Of a DNA stretch of 64,000 bases, positions 46,591-57,530 are shown one piece after another; the first letter of the stretch is position 1; every line of letters begins with the position of its first letter. The position numbers and the translations under genes were made by a program. The stretch is taken from NCBI GenBank assembly GCA_025331445.1, contig JAIWNE010000008.1, forward strand, positions 551,158 to 615,157, read 5' to 3'. The DNA is from Blakeslea trispora. Lineage: Eukaryota; Mucoromycota; Mucoromycetes; Mucorales; Choanephoraceae. The notes under the pieces are model-generated. The model did not search any database. It was not told the origin of the DNA and saw only the letters and a program-made list of their open reading frames with translations.

Positions 46591-47960
46591 TGATTGAACT
46601 TTTGTTCATTCAACAAAATTAAGTGATCAAGAAATGCATCTTTAGCGAGCAAAAAGTAAAAAAAAAAAAAGAAAAGTAAGACTTTATAACAAGTATTTAT
46701 TTATTGGATTTATAACAACATAATGTTAGAAGTCTATTAGCCAGTTTATTACAACTGTTTCCAAGGGTAACCAATCGTGGAGGTTGACTTCAATCTACCC
46801 TCTTCTCTAGCTCACGGTGCGAGATACCGCCTGAGTGACCTCGTAAGGTAAAACAGGGGAAGACCATACCAACGTCCTACTGAGGATCCCTAGGGGTTGA
46901 CGACAAGCAATGAGAGCAAAGGTAACCAATACCCTCAAAGTGTCGCATATGTCAAAGACTCGAAAGGAAAAAGAGTGTCATATTTCGTATGAAGAAAACA
47001 TAACTTGTATGCTAGGGGTACCCTCCCCGCTCTTCATCTTCCATAAGCACTCCCCGAATTGCTTCTAATATCCACGTCTGAACCTGCCTAGTAAAGAACC
47101 ATAGCTCAAAGAACCACAGCTCTCACTTGACTAGGGTAGCCAGCATACGTCCAGGCATCACCCTCTCTCTCTCCCTCTAACTCTCTCTCTAACGAAAAAG
47201 AAAGAAAGAAAGAAAAAAAGTGAAGCTGTCACATCCTGAGTGAGAGTATCCTCCCCTTTAACTCCAACTCCTAGCTCTCTTATTCTCTACTGCTCCCTCA
47301 CTGAAGGGGACTAAAAAGCAAAAGAATAGTCATGCGAGAAGGGAGAAAGAGATCAGCAAAAGAGAAAGTCCAACACTGCTACGAAATCAGGAGGGCACCC
47401 TTTCAAACATAACAGCAGCCAACGCGTCTATCGAAAAGATGTCATTCACGCCGGTCTCTCTTGCAACTGTACATTACTGAAGAAACAGTAACGAGCTGCC
47501 TCAGTCTGTGCGATAGCAAGAATCACCTTGCCCTTGAAGAGAAAAAAGCGAAAAAAAAATAGGGCGAATTTTTTTTCCTCTATATGAAAATTGCCTCCTC
47601 CTCCCTGATTTCTCAAAAGCAGTCATAATGGTGACGTAGCACATCACTCAACATCTATTGTTGGCTTCTTTCTTTCTTTTTTCTCTCTCTTTCTTTAAAT
47701 AGTTGAGACAATAGAGAGTAAAGGGGAATCGACAATATGAAAGAGCTTGCTTTATTATGCAGCTAATGACTTTGGATATAGAACTCCTCTACAATTGCAG
47801 TAACACATAGCCAACACCCAAATCATGAAATTATGCGGAGCAAGAAAAAAAAAGGCACTTCTAGCCGAGACCTCGTTATGTTCAAAAATGAATCAAAGCA
47901 TAGTTGGAACGAACAACACAAGACAAGCCAAGTTAGCCAGTCATGCTTGTCACTACAGTA
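46591..47960. other. LTR-like block of unusual composition, no ORF
   Basis: About 46750-47470 is less AT-rich than its surroundings and has almost no open reading frames. It contains sequence such as GGTAACCAATCGTGG, repeated in part at 46921 (GGTAACCAATACC), and AAAGAACCA(T/C)AGCTC twice in tandem near 47095-47130. On the minus strand it ends in AATAAATAAATA-type polyadenylation-like sequence near 46690. This looks like a solo LTR or similar noncoding retroelement part, but no paired copy or target-site duplication could be shown. Confidence 0.3.
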
Positions 47961-49566
47961 ACTGAGTATTTATGAGAAGACACACACTCAATCTCAAAGT
48001 ATTGATTGGTGGCTTATCCGCCAAATCTAAAGCATCAAATAAATGCTGATACCCCTTTGAGCCAGTTGTTAGGAAAAGAAAGAAAGAAAGAAAGAAGAAT
48101 CAGTGCTTGATAATAACATCTGAACGAAATGGTTACATCTCGTTTGATTCACTCTGAGAAAAAAGAAAGAGAGATGAATTGTTGTCTCCAATGAAGATCT
48201 GGATCCAAGCACTGTGTAACTTTGTTTTCTTGTTCTTTTTTATGTTTGGGCTCTGAGATAGCTGTCAAGATGGTTTTTTTCTTGAAAGAAAGACATAAGT
48301 TGTACTTTTGGAATTGGAAGCATCAAGGATTTACTTGTCTGATTGTGAGGATTAGCTGTGTTTGATTTACAGGGTTGAGATACCATTGCTGTATACTAGT
48401 GTTCTCTTTATATTGGCATTCTGCACTATAAGCAATGGTTTATAAAAATGCTGTATATCCCTATCAGAGAGGCTGTTATGTGGTATCTATTTCTGGTTAT
48501 TATTGTTATTCATGTGAACTTTCCAATATGCTTGCATTTCTGATTTTAAAGTGTATTTTGTTTGATTCCAAAAATATCAGAATTCTATCTCATTGTCTTC
48601 ATTTGGCTGTCAAGCATGCTTTAAGCAAGTTTTATATGGCATTAGAGTCAAAGACTTTCTTAAGACTCAATCCTCACATAAAGAACAGAATTTGATTGTC
48701 TCAATCATTGATTTCCTTTTTTTTTATTTTGATTTCACATATTCCTCAGAAAAAGAACAAAAGAAAACATACATGTAATCCCAAGCTAATGAAGTAACAG
48801 AATATAACTTACATAGTATCAATTACTGGTACTTTGCATTTAACAGTCTTTACTGCCTACCATTAAAGGAATGGGTGGCTTCATCTCAGTTTTCAGTGCT
48901 AGGAAGCTATGCTTGATAGCTTCTGTGGAATTATATATATATATATATAGCCTTTTCAACCCAGATGAGTACAAATGAAACTGCTTGTTATTATTCTGTT
49001 TAGATGACAGCAATACTTCTTCATTCTTCACTCTTCTTTTCTCGAATGCCATCTTTTAGGCTTATCTGACCTGTTGGACAAGTATCACTGTAAATTAAAG
49101 AGGAGTTTGGCTGTCACAATCAAAAATGCAGGAGAGTGAATGTCGGCATGAAATAGCATGGCATCTCTTAGTTTGTTTACTTCTCAACGCCCTCTAATTT
49201 ACTGATTCTATTGGTTATCACATGTTTTATGTTTACTGATGGGATAGATACAACAGAAATGACAGGCTCTGATTGGATGACTGGTTTTTTTTAGCGTGCA
49301 TTCGAAGTAACTAAAACGTAATGATCATTTTCTCCGTCTTTTTTTTTCTCTCTCTTTATCAAAGTCATCTCAACTACATCTTGAAACTTTGTCACCCAGA
49401 CAACCTCAAAGGCAAGTAACAAAATACCCTTCTTTGATAATGCTGTTATCTAACTTGCTTTGTCGTGCATAGCCTAAAAACCTGCAATCTACGCAAGTCT
49501 ATTATTGCACCAAGAGCAAAAAAACATTACCTACGAAAAAAGAAGAAAATACGCGTGCCTTTCCAT
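47961..49566. other. Gene desert with possible hAT transposase debris
   Basis: A plus-strand frame at 48575-48692 reads LSHCLHLAVKHALSKF, reminiscent of the HtLNLavkhal segment of hAT transposases, without any further domain. There is an (AT)n tract at 48935-48951. Nothing else is supported. Confidence 0.3.
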
Positions 49567-49685
49567 CTACAAAACTACAAAACTACAAAACTACAAAACT
49601 ACAAAACTACAAAACTACAAAACTACAAAACTACAAAACTACAAAACTACAAAACTACAAAACTACAAAACTACAAAACTACAAA
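49567..49685. repeat. Minisatellite, about 15 x 8 bp (CTACAAAA)
   Basis: Fifteen nearly exact CTACAAAA units in tandem. Both open frames across it are periodic artefacts of the repeat. Confidence 0.97.
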
Positions 49686-50763
49686 TGCTTTGAAGCTCTA
49701 TAAATCCTTTTTAAGCGTTCTCTCTGCTCTCTCTCTGCTCTCTCTCTTCTTCTCTTGGTGCTTCTGCCTCTACTTCAAGCTTGATGGGGGTAAGGACAAA
49801 GACTGATGCTGCCTTTCCTGATCCTATATAAAGTGGCTTACGACCGGAATCTAGTCCATTTTCGCGAACGACCCTCGTTTTCTAGTATTGGGACTGAAGT
49901 CGGAATGACTGAGGGCAATTACGCCGCCTGATCTGTTAACACTATGAGCGTGTCCTGTAGGGATCTGGACAGAGGAAGCGGGTACAGACATACTTGTACT
50001 ATTCCTCGTTAGTTGACTGGTATGGGGTTGCTAAGGATTTGGGATAGTGCGAACAGAACTGAGTCTTCTTTGGCTTATTCAAAAAAAAAAGTAAGCCAAG
50101 GAAGGCTTACCCTCTGCGTTCTTACCTTTCTTGTCTTGCTTTGTTGTTGGAGGTGACTCTATTACTAAACAACTCAAGACTTGCCTTTACTGATGCCTTT
50201 ACTGATGCCTTGCTGGGTCTCTGCTTCTGTGTCAATTTTTGCTTCCAACTGTGCCTATCCAACTGTGCCTTTCCAACTGTATCTTAACAGTATTTATCGC
50301 ATCTGAACCACCATATACCTTCTCAGATTGTCTTAAGAAGAGTTTTTTATCGTGTTTAACACTTTTTCTCTTCATCTAAATAAAAGCCTATTTCATATCT
50401 TGTTTCATGATAAAACCACAGACATCACAGTCTCGATATTGTATGCGATGTTACCTGTGATATTACGATATTTATAAGAGGCAAAAAGGTACAAATATCA
50501 TAACAGCACAGTATATGAGTGATGCTAATTGATGAATTGCCAATTATCACTTGGTAGATATGCCAAGATTCTTTTAGTGTGCGATTGTTCATAATTTTCC
50601 TATAGATGTCTTTATTGGAGGCTGAGTGATGATACCATTATAGCGTGTTTGAGCTATCAGAACTGGTTCCACAGTGCAAGACTGCTTACAACATTCTTAA
50701 AAACGACTGTGGATGTGTACCTTTATAGGCAGTTACTTTTACAAAGAAGCAAGTATGGCAGAT
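49686..50763. other. Gene-free block with hairpin and short tandem repeats
   Basis: 49820-50110 has a balanced base composition unlike its neighbours and no ORF. It contains a perfect stem TTGGCTTA (50070-50077) / TAAGCCAA (50092-50099) around a poly-A loop. 50165-50212 repeats TGCCTTTACTGA, and 50243-50280 holds three copies of a TCCAACTGTGCCT unit. No gene is visible. Confidence 0.4.
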
Positions 50764-51026
50764 CTATTTTATTTGCATGGCTCTCTCAAGGACTCTCTTG
50801 CTGCGTTTGTCAAGAGATTTAGGTCTTCCAGAGCTCTCAGCTCTTTCAGCATACCTCTGGCCTGAAATCTCTTGATAATCTTGTTCAGTGTGATTGGATT
50901 GATTTCCAAGTTCTTCAGTGATTTTGATATATGATAGCTTTCTTTGACAGTGATTAATGATAATGGCTTCAAGTTCAGTCGATAGTTGAGGCGTATTAAG
51001 AAAAGTGTCATGCATTTACGCTTCAT
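50764..51026 (-). pseudogene. Tc1-like transposase relic (N-terminal HTH)
   Basis: Two overlapping minus-strand frames together give a Tc1-type DNA-binding region. One frame reads LSTELEAIIINHCQRKLSYI and KITEELGNQS, the other frame carries on with ITLNKIIKRFQARG, and the first resumes with YAERAESSGRPKSLDKRSKR and VLERAMQ. The GRP turn is the AT-hook-like linker between the two helix-turn-helix units. Two frame changes over 80 codons and the lack of any DDE region show that the gene is dead. It differs in sequence from the Tc1 relic at 17970-18872. Confidence 0.6.
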
Positions 51027-51135
51027 TTAAGGAGTCTAAAAAAAGTACTTTTTCTTTTGATTTTATGTTTTGATAATTTTCTTTTTTTTCTTATAAAATC
51101 TTTATTCCAACTCATTCATATATTCGATTACCACT

Positions 51136-51753
51136 ATGCCTAACAGCAAAAGAGCTTACAAGTTACCCAGGTTCAGATACCCCAAATTCAAGATGCAAAC
51201 TCACGAGGAAATGGTCGAGGAATATTACAGACGAGGAAGAGAAATGGAAGAAAATGAAAGAAAACAACAAGAACAAGAAGACCTTTTGAGGCAAAAAAGA
51301 GAAAAGAAAGAAAGTCAGAGAAGGGAGAAGGAAGAACAAGATCTCTTGAAGCAAGAGCAAGATCTCTTGAAGCAAGAACAAGATCTCTTGAAGGAAGAGC
51401 AAGATCTTTTGAAGGAAGAACAAGACCTCTTGAAGCAAAAAAAAGATCTCTTGAAGCAAAAACAAGATCTCTTCAAGCAAAAACAAGAACATGTCCAACT
51501 GATGCGTAAGAAACAAGGAATACGATACATTAAGTCTTTGTTCCCCAAGTTCAGATACCCCAAATTTAAGATGCAAACTTACGAGGAAATGGTCGAGGAA
51601 TATTACAGACGAGGAAGAGAAATGGCAATAAAAAGACTCATACAACAAGAACAACAAGACCTTTTGAAGCAAGGAAAAGAAACGCCTTGTCCAAACTCCA
51701 AGTATTCAGGAAAAGTGACAAAAAAGACAACAGCCTTGAAGAAGAAAAAATAA
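51136..51753 (+). CDS. Coiled-coil protein with heptad repeats and a duplicated terminal module, unknown
   Basis: Intronless ORF of 205 residues with ATG at 51136. It consists of a 27-residue module (residues 11-37, PRFRYPKFKMQTHEEMVEEY followed by YRRGREM), a charged linker, a run of seven-residue repeats of the type QDLLKQE (about residues 68-117, encoded by 21-nt units), and a second copy of the 27-residue module (residues 137-163) differing at two positions. A shorter echo of the repeat follows (QEQQDLLKQ), then a lysine-rich tail ending LKKKK. The heptads place leucines in a coiled-coil register. There is no signal peptide or membrane helix. I recognise no family and no function can be assigned. 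The gene starts 110 bp from a Tc1 relic transcribed away from it, so a transposon-related origin is possible. The low-complexity core makes it hard to exclude that it is not expressed. Confidence 0.55.
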   Translation: MPNSKRAYKLPRFRYPKFKMQTHEEMVEEYYRRGREMEENERKQQEQEDLLRQKREKKESQRREKEEQDLLKQEQDLLKQEQDLLKEEQDLLKEEQDLLKQKKDLLKQKQDLFKQKQEHVQLMRKKQGIRYIKSLFPKFRYPKFKMQTYEEMVEEYYRRGREMAIKRLIQQEQQDLLKQGKETPCPNSKYSGKVTKKTTALKKKK

Positions 51754-51953
51754 ATCAAAGGCGCTCAATGCCATCACAACAGTTCTCAAGCATTGACTCA
51801 GGCTCAACATAAGGCTCAATAATAGATAAGTTGCATGCTTTAAGCGAGAGAGAGAGAGCGAGAGAGAGAGCGAGAGAGAGAGAGAGGGAGGGAAAGGTGG
51901 TGGTGTTTATGGTATTATTTCTTGTACAAAAGGTTTTGTGTGTCTATGTATTC

Positions 51954-53246
51954 TTAGTCTGTGGACCAAAAATAGCGTATAAGCATAACAAGGACTACAC
52001 TATAGATGGATAAACAGATTAACTTGATAGAATAAAGAACAACCTTTTGTTTCTGTCTATTCTCCTTATCTATAGGATACAAGACATTTCCAATCAGAAT
52101 ACCGGCAATCAGTCCACCGACATGAGAAAAGCTATCCACGCTAACAAACAGCTATCAGTTAGTTCCTGTTTATATGTATATAAAAAAGAAAGACAAGCGA
52201 TTTAATCATGTACCTAGGTAAAAGACCATACAAAAATCCTAAAAGAGTGTACAACACAAGCTTAACCAAAGATCGAATAGGATACTCCAAGGTTCTCCAA
52301 TGAAATACCAAATCCACATACATGAATCCTATCAGTCCAAATAATGAACTGCTATATCCCAAAAAGGCTTCACTTTAACTTATTAAATAAACTTCTTTTG
52401 TTCCTATTGTTTCTTTTTTTTTATGTCTATTTATCTATCACTTACGATTGATGGACAATGCAAAACAATCGCCAAATATATGACCGAAAATACCTGAACC
52501 AAGAAACAAAACTGAATGTCTTTTTTTTAAACATACAATCACTTGTTTTGTATCATTGACTTACTCGAAAACCATAAAGAATTGATACATGCTTCAATTC
52601 GACAACCCAAATAGAACAATCCAATGCTATTGATCAACAAGTGGAAAAGACCCACATGAATCAAAAGTGAGGTAAAGAATCGATAATTCTGATCAGGCAT
52701 GAATTCACGTTGAAATCCACTCATACCACAGAAGGAAACTAACGAGCAACTGACGTTCAACAAAACAGGATCATCTACCGAATCAAGCAAGAGCAAGGGC
52801 TCCCTTTGATCTTTCTTGATATCCTCTAGTTCTGCAATCGTCTGAAGACACACATAGTGCTCCGTAGGCGGCATGGATGGAGTGGGACGCATACAAGGCG
52901 TAAACCGAGCACCTGATTGTATCATGATCTCAACTGAAGGACCCAGCATGTAGTTGATAGGCTCCAATTCAAAATATTCGCCTGTCCTTTGTCGGTTAAA
53001 TACAAGCTCGCCTGAGAAGACGATGAGTGAGACAAACAGAATAAGGTAAGTAATGATTGGCCAATGACTATCCGTTGTTTTGAGGTAAGGACTGATAGAC
53101 GAAAAGAGCCAATGAAATCGTCTGGGTTGCTTTTCCTCTTTCTCTGTTTGAGTTTCAAGATCAGCATGCCATAGATTCATGTTGGGTAGATGATAATTTC
53201 GTTTGTTTAATTGAACATGACTGAATTGTCGACTTGGTTTATTCAT
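51954..53246 (-). CDS. Rhomboid-family intramembrane serine protease
   Basis: Four exons: 52565-53246, 52446-52493, 52214-52367 and 51954-52140, giving 356 residues. A cytosolic N-terminus of about 65 residues leads to a first membrane helix (PIITYLILFVSLIVFSGELVF) and a loop domain. Then come the conserved QNYRFFTSLLIHVGLFHLLIN block, where the HxxxN element contributes to the oxyanion hole, GHIFGDCFALSIN, the catalytic serine motif LGYSSSLFGLIGF (GxS, here GYSS where bacterial enzymes have GASG), and the catalytic histidine in DSFSHVGGLIAGILIG. Such enzymes cleave membrane proteins within the bilayer, usually in the Golgi or plasma membrane. Ser and His are both present, so it is probably active, unlike an iRhom. 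The third exon acceptor was chosen because it alone restores the frame before LGYSS. Confidence 0.88.
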
Positions 53247-53478
53247 TATGATTTAGACTGAAAATTTTAAAAAAAAAAAAGAAAAAAAAAAGAAGAAATA
53301 CAATCAATGATTCCATAAACACATTAGTTTATATGAAAATTAAAATTGAAGTATTTCTCTAAAGAAGAGAAAAAAAAGGGGGTGTGTGTGTGAAAGACTG
53401 GCAAAAAAAAAAGAAGATAGGAGACAAAAAGCTCTTGAAAGGGAAAGACATAACATATTTATATAAAAAGGGAAAGAC

Positions 53479-55662
53479 TTACACAATTCTAGGCTTATGA
53501 CAACCACGGGCAAAACTAAGAGGAATCAGCTTATTCAATTCCACTTTGGCAAGTACCTGAAGATCCTTGGCATCCAAGACTAGCAAGAATGAAGTAGCTC
53601 TTGCAGAATCCATCACTAGACTGATCAAGACACCTGCATCTTCTTCTAGGTTCGATTTGTCTCCTGATTTAGGTATAAACTGAGCTTCACTAGGATAACA
53701 GTTATCTTCACTCCAAGAGGCAAGTACCTTTCTATCATTGACATCCTATCAAGGTATATCTCCTCTTAATATGCTATTATAGGAATTTTTCCTGAAAAAT
53801 ACTACTTACAATCTTGACAATACTATCCCAGATTTTACCTTCAGGAACGGGTAGAGAAGAAACTGTGTCTTTGAAGCCAATACCATAGACAAATGAATAA
53901 GGCTTCATCTTGTAGTCAGGATTGACACAGGGTAATTCCAATGAAACATCTGTCAGTTTTTCATAATCAACCACAGGCATCCATGCATGCCAGCCACTAG
54001 AACCAGTTGCATTTTCTGGTAAATGTGTATTGCCTGTGACGTAATTCCAGACTGTACCTACACGCGATGTGATACTGACAGCAGAGGGAATAAACGAGTT
54101 ATTGGCAATGTAGGCTTGGTGAGCATCATGTTGAGGTTGTTTCAAGGTATACCGTCTCAGTTCAGCAGAGGCTAAGCGGCCCATCTGTTCAGGCTGACGC
54201 AACATCTCGGTAGACAACTGCTGCGTGATCTTATCGTCTTGATAGCTGACAAGATCGACCACCACATTGCCATGAATATCTTCAAAGGCATTGGCATGAT
54301 GGAATGAAAAGCTTGCACTGGATCGATAACAGGCAATGACATCCTTGTCTTTACGAGAGATCACGTAGAACAAGGTGGGTTCTGAGGGATAAAAGTCAAA
54401 CGAGTCAAGGATACTCTCTGACCATGAAAACTTGACTGCACCTGTATTGGCCAACATGGGGTGGATGACCATCACAATGTAGTTGGGTGTTAAGCAGAAT
54501 TGATTGGTCCATCCTGTAGGTGCATTCCAGATGGTGGCTATGATGCTGCCTTTGGGATCCGCTTCAGAGATAGAAAAGAAGTGATATTTTGTGGATCGAT
54601 AACCAATCTCCATAGTGAAATTGATGTATTCACCTGTGTGAGGATCATATTGACCATGAGGTGAAGCACTGTAACCTTTGAATTCTGGATTCACTTCATC
54701 CCATGTTTCTACTCGCATTGGCTTTAAATCAATAGGATCCAGTTCTTGAATCTAACAAGAATTAAATTAGCATAAAATTGTCCTCTTTTTTTTTTCTTCT
54801 TACATGATTAGCGAAATTCTGACAAAACAATCGACCTTCAATACCCGGTAATTGAGTAGTGATACGTTGTCCACAAGGTACACGATCGGGCTTTGGCTTT
54901 TTACCGTTGTTTAGAAATTTGATCAACATGGTTTGGTTGGGATTTGTCTTGAACAGACCTGCAGGATATTGAGGAGCATAGCCATGATGGTCCCGGATCT
55001 TTTCTGTCAAGCGTTTATTAACTAAACGATGTCGATAGGTCACTGTATTTCTCTGACCATCCAAATCAAAACGGTTGACAAGCGGTAAACTGAATGAAAG
55101 AAGAAAAGAGTCAATTCCTATCTCCTTCTTCAGACAAAGTAGTTAAACTTACGCGTCAAACCAATGGCCCAAAGTGAAAGTAGATGTAGCACTTTGAAGT
55201 ACACCATCAATTTCAATCTTTCTTGAATAACGTACATCATAAATGCCGGGACCTACAGTATAGTGCTCACCAAGAAGCCATTCAGGCAATTTGCCTTCTA
55301 CTGTAAGATCCAAAATATGTGAGGAATCTGTGATATTATAAAAACCCTACATTCATAGGAAAGAGAGAGAGAGAATCCATGGTGAGATTCCATTCCAGCA
55401 TTGTTTGAAAGTAACAATTAAAGTTTTTGTGTATGTCTGTATATATTACCTTGATATGACTGGTATCCGGATCTAATGCTGGTTCTTTCAATTGCTCGAT
55501 TTGACTTAAAGTAGAGTCCGAAGGAGTGAGGTTCGGTCTACCTTCACTATCAAGTAATGCTCTATCTTCTACTGGCTCAGGTTGAAGAGGATGTTCTTCT
55601 ATTATATCTTGTACTTCGTCTGCCTTCTCAGGCATGGCATAATGGTTAGTTGTATCTTCCAT
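53479..55662 (-). CDS. Carotenoid cleavage oxygenase (RPE65/CarS/AcaA-type), possibly catalytically altered
   Basis: Five exons: 55450-55662, 55153-55346, 54804-55089, 53810-54751 and 53479-53745, giving 633 residues. The seven-bladed carotenoid oxygenase fold is recognisable from EWLLGEHYTVGPGIYDVRYS through SASPHGQYDPHTGEYINF, TNQFCLTPNYIV, FSFHHANAFEDIHGNVVVDL and PLSFARG near the C-terminus. In this family four histidines bind the iron. By eye, the first (PHGQYDP) and third (FHHANAFE) are present. The second position, H in HSFxLTPNYIV of RPE65, is Asn (AAT), and the last, H in the FxHG-type motif, is Arg (CGT). In Mucorales such enzymes cleave beta-carotene and its products on the way to trisporic acid, the sex pheromone. 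The replaced ligands would predict weak or no activity, or a regulatory role, if the reading is right. It lies 149 bp downstream of taspase on the same strand. Confidence 0.9.
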
Positions 55663-55810
55663 AGCAAGTTCTTTTTTAAAAAAAAACGGAATTAATAAAA
55701 AAAAAAGAAAAAGAAAGAAAATGGGCTGAAAAAAAAAGGCTACTATTTTATCCAGGTTTAAATTCCGTATATGATTGCATAAGTTTTCAAGCAGCCCCTC
55801 TTTATCTTTA

Positions 55811-57530
55811 TTATGATATAAGCCATCCAGAAGAAGCAAAATCTTCATTAGGTGGCTTTCTTGAAATGAATGTCTAATTTTCTTTTTTGGTGAGTTGTGA
55901 AGAAAAAGCAAAACTTCCTCTCTCTTTGATTTTTCAAAGCAATAAAACTTACCTTGGGTTTCAAGGATTTCTCTGACATGTAACCAATTCCCTTAACATA
56001 AAAGAGCTGTTTAGATGCTTTTGTTTGCAACTATTCTCTCGTACTCACCATATCGTCTGTCACATGACCAAACCAAAACTCGATTCCTATATCGAATAAC
56101 AAGTCAACGACTGAAAGACAATTTAAGACAAAGTGGGAAAAGGACATTACTTGCTTTATCTTTCATTGTTTGTTTTCGAAGAGCAATGATGCCTACTGAT
56201 TTCTTGGGGTATATTTGTAACAAAGGAGACTCTGTTGCTATTAAAACACAAAGTTCACAAGTAATTTGAAACAGACGTTACCAAGGAAATCTTTTGTCAA
56301 TGTGGTTGCCATGGCTTCTTGCATGTCTTGTTCTCTTGATAGACGATCGGCACATTTATAAGTAAACATGGTTCGCATAATTTGTTCTCCGGTGCCTAAA
56401 TTTGAATCAGCTTTTTTATCCTTTTTTTTTTGAGCAACAGTTTTCTTTACCTGTTGTACTACATGCAATACCGGGTGTTTGACATGTTTCATTTTGTGCC
56501 CAACATCCAGACCCATAGACAGCTGCCTTTTTTATATATACATGTAAGAAATCAATCCAGCTATATTTGTATATCATCTTTTCTTACTTCGCCTATACGT
56601 CCAGGATGTTTGAGTGAAATACCTCCACTGCTTACACCAGAGGCAATATCACCCGATCGGTCTACACAGATAGCACCTACTGTATCATGTCCAAGATCGG
56701 CTGTTTGAGCTGCTTGTGCCTCTACAAGCATTTGGATATGCTTAAGGTATGTCTGTTGAGATGATGCTACACAACAAAGAGAGAGAGAATCAACAGCAAC
56801 TCTGTGTCTGCTTATTGCACTTGTCTTTTTTTTTCTTACGCTCAATCAGATCTGTATTGTCTACAATAGTATATCCTCGACTCTTTGCCCATTGTTTTGC
56901 TCCCTCACCCGCAAGTAACCTAAATGAAATAAGAGAAATGAGCGATAATGTAAAGACATATCCATTGATTGATTTAGCTTTTTACATAGGCGGAATTCTT
57001 CCTAAAGTCAACAATCCTTTTTCTGCTTCCATCACCATTTGACAGGCCACTTCAATTGGATTCTGGATCCCACTGACAGCACCTACACCCCCAAATGTAG
57101 CACTTTTGCCTGTCATAATACTGGCATCGCATTCAATTGTACCTGTCAATGTCAAGTTGGAACCATAACCGGCATTTGTGACTGGATCATTCTAGTGTAG
57201 CAAATGTATTATTTAAGAATAGATTTAAGATGAATAGAAGAAATTGACTTACTTCGAGTACTTTGATTGCTTCTGTCACTGCTTCAGTAGCAGTTGCATT
57301 ATTGTGCTTCATAAGGTCCATGGCTTTTCGACACGCTCTAATTCATGCATCATGAGCTTTTTCGTTTATATAGAATAAATCATTTACTTTGCACAAGCGA
57401 GTCGATAGAGTCTTTCTCTTGACCTTGAAAGGTTACCTAATAACAAGTGAATGACTGGCTTATTTTTCCGCTGTTTTTTTTTGTTTTTACCTGCTCCTAC
57501 ATGGACAGCAATAAAAGCAGGTTCTGACAT
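55811..57530 (-). CDS. Threonine aspartase (taspase 1-like), Ntn hydrolase
   Basis: Twelve exons: 57491-57530, 57388-57436, 57253-57337, 56986-57191, 56840-56919, 56588-56766, 56451-56526, 56282-56395, 56151-56237, 56049-56086, 55953-55991 and 55811-55873. They total 1056 nt, 351 residues, close to the family norm of about 400. The N-terminus MSEPAFIAVHVGAGNLSRSR is the start of the alpha chain. AGYGSNLTLTGTIECDASIM and FGGVGAVSGIQNPIEVA are typical of asparaginase-2 family members. The autocleavage site and catalytic threonine is in LGHDTVGAICVD, followed by SSGGISLKHPGRIGEAAVYG and SGCWAQNE, which is specific to taspase rather than asparaginase. Animal taspase 1 cleaves MLL and TFIIA after Asp; the fungal substrate is unknown. 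The C-terminal SRKPPNEDFASSGW fits the family end. The frame closes over all twelve exons. Confidence 0.92.

Noticed and set aside
48575..48692. hAT transposase fragment (LSHCLHLAVKHAL)
   Set aside because: Only one short segment matches and no other hAT domain is nearby; kept as a remark only.
49465..49806. 113-codon ORF across the CTACAAAA repeat
   Set aside because: Most of it is the periodic translation of the 8-bp minisatellite; flanks show no motif.
51163..51672. Long antisense ORFs over the heptad-repeat gene
   Set aside because: They arise because the repeat is open in several frames; they read as leucine/phenylalanine-rich mirror sequence.
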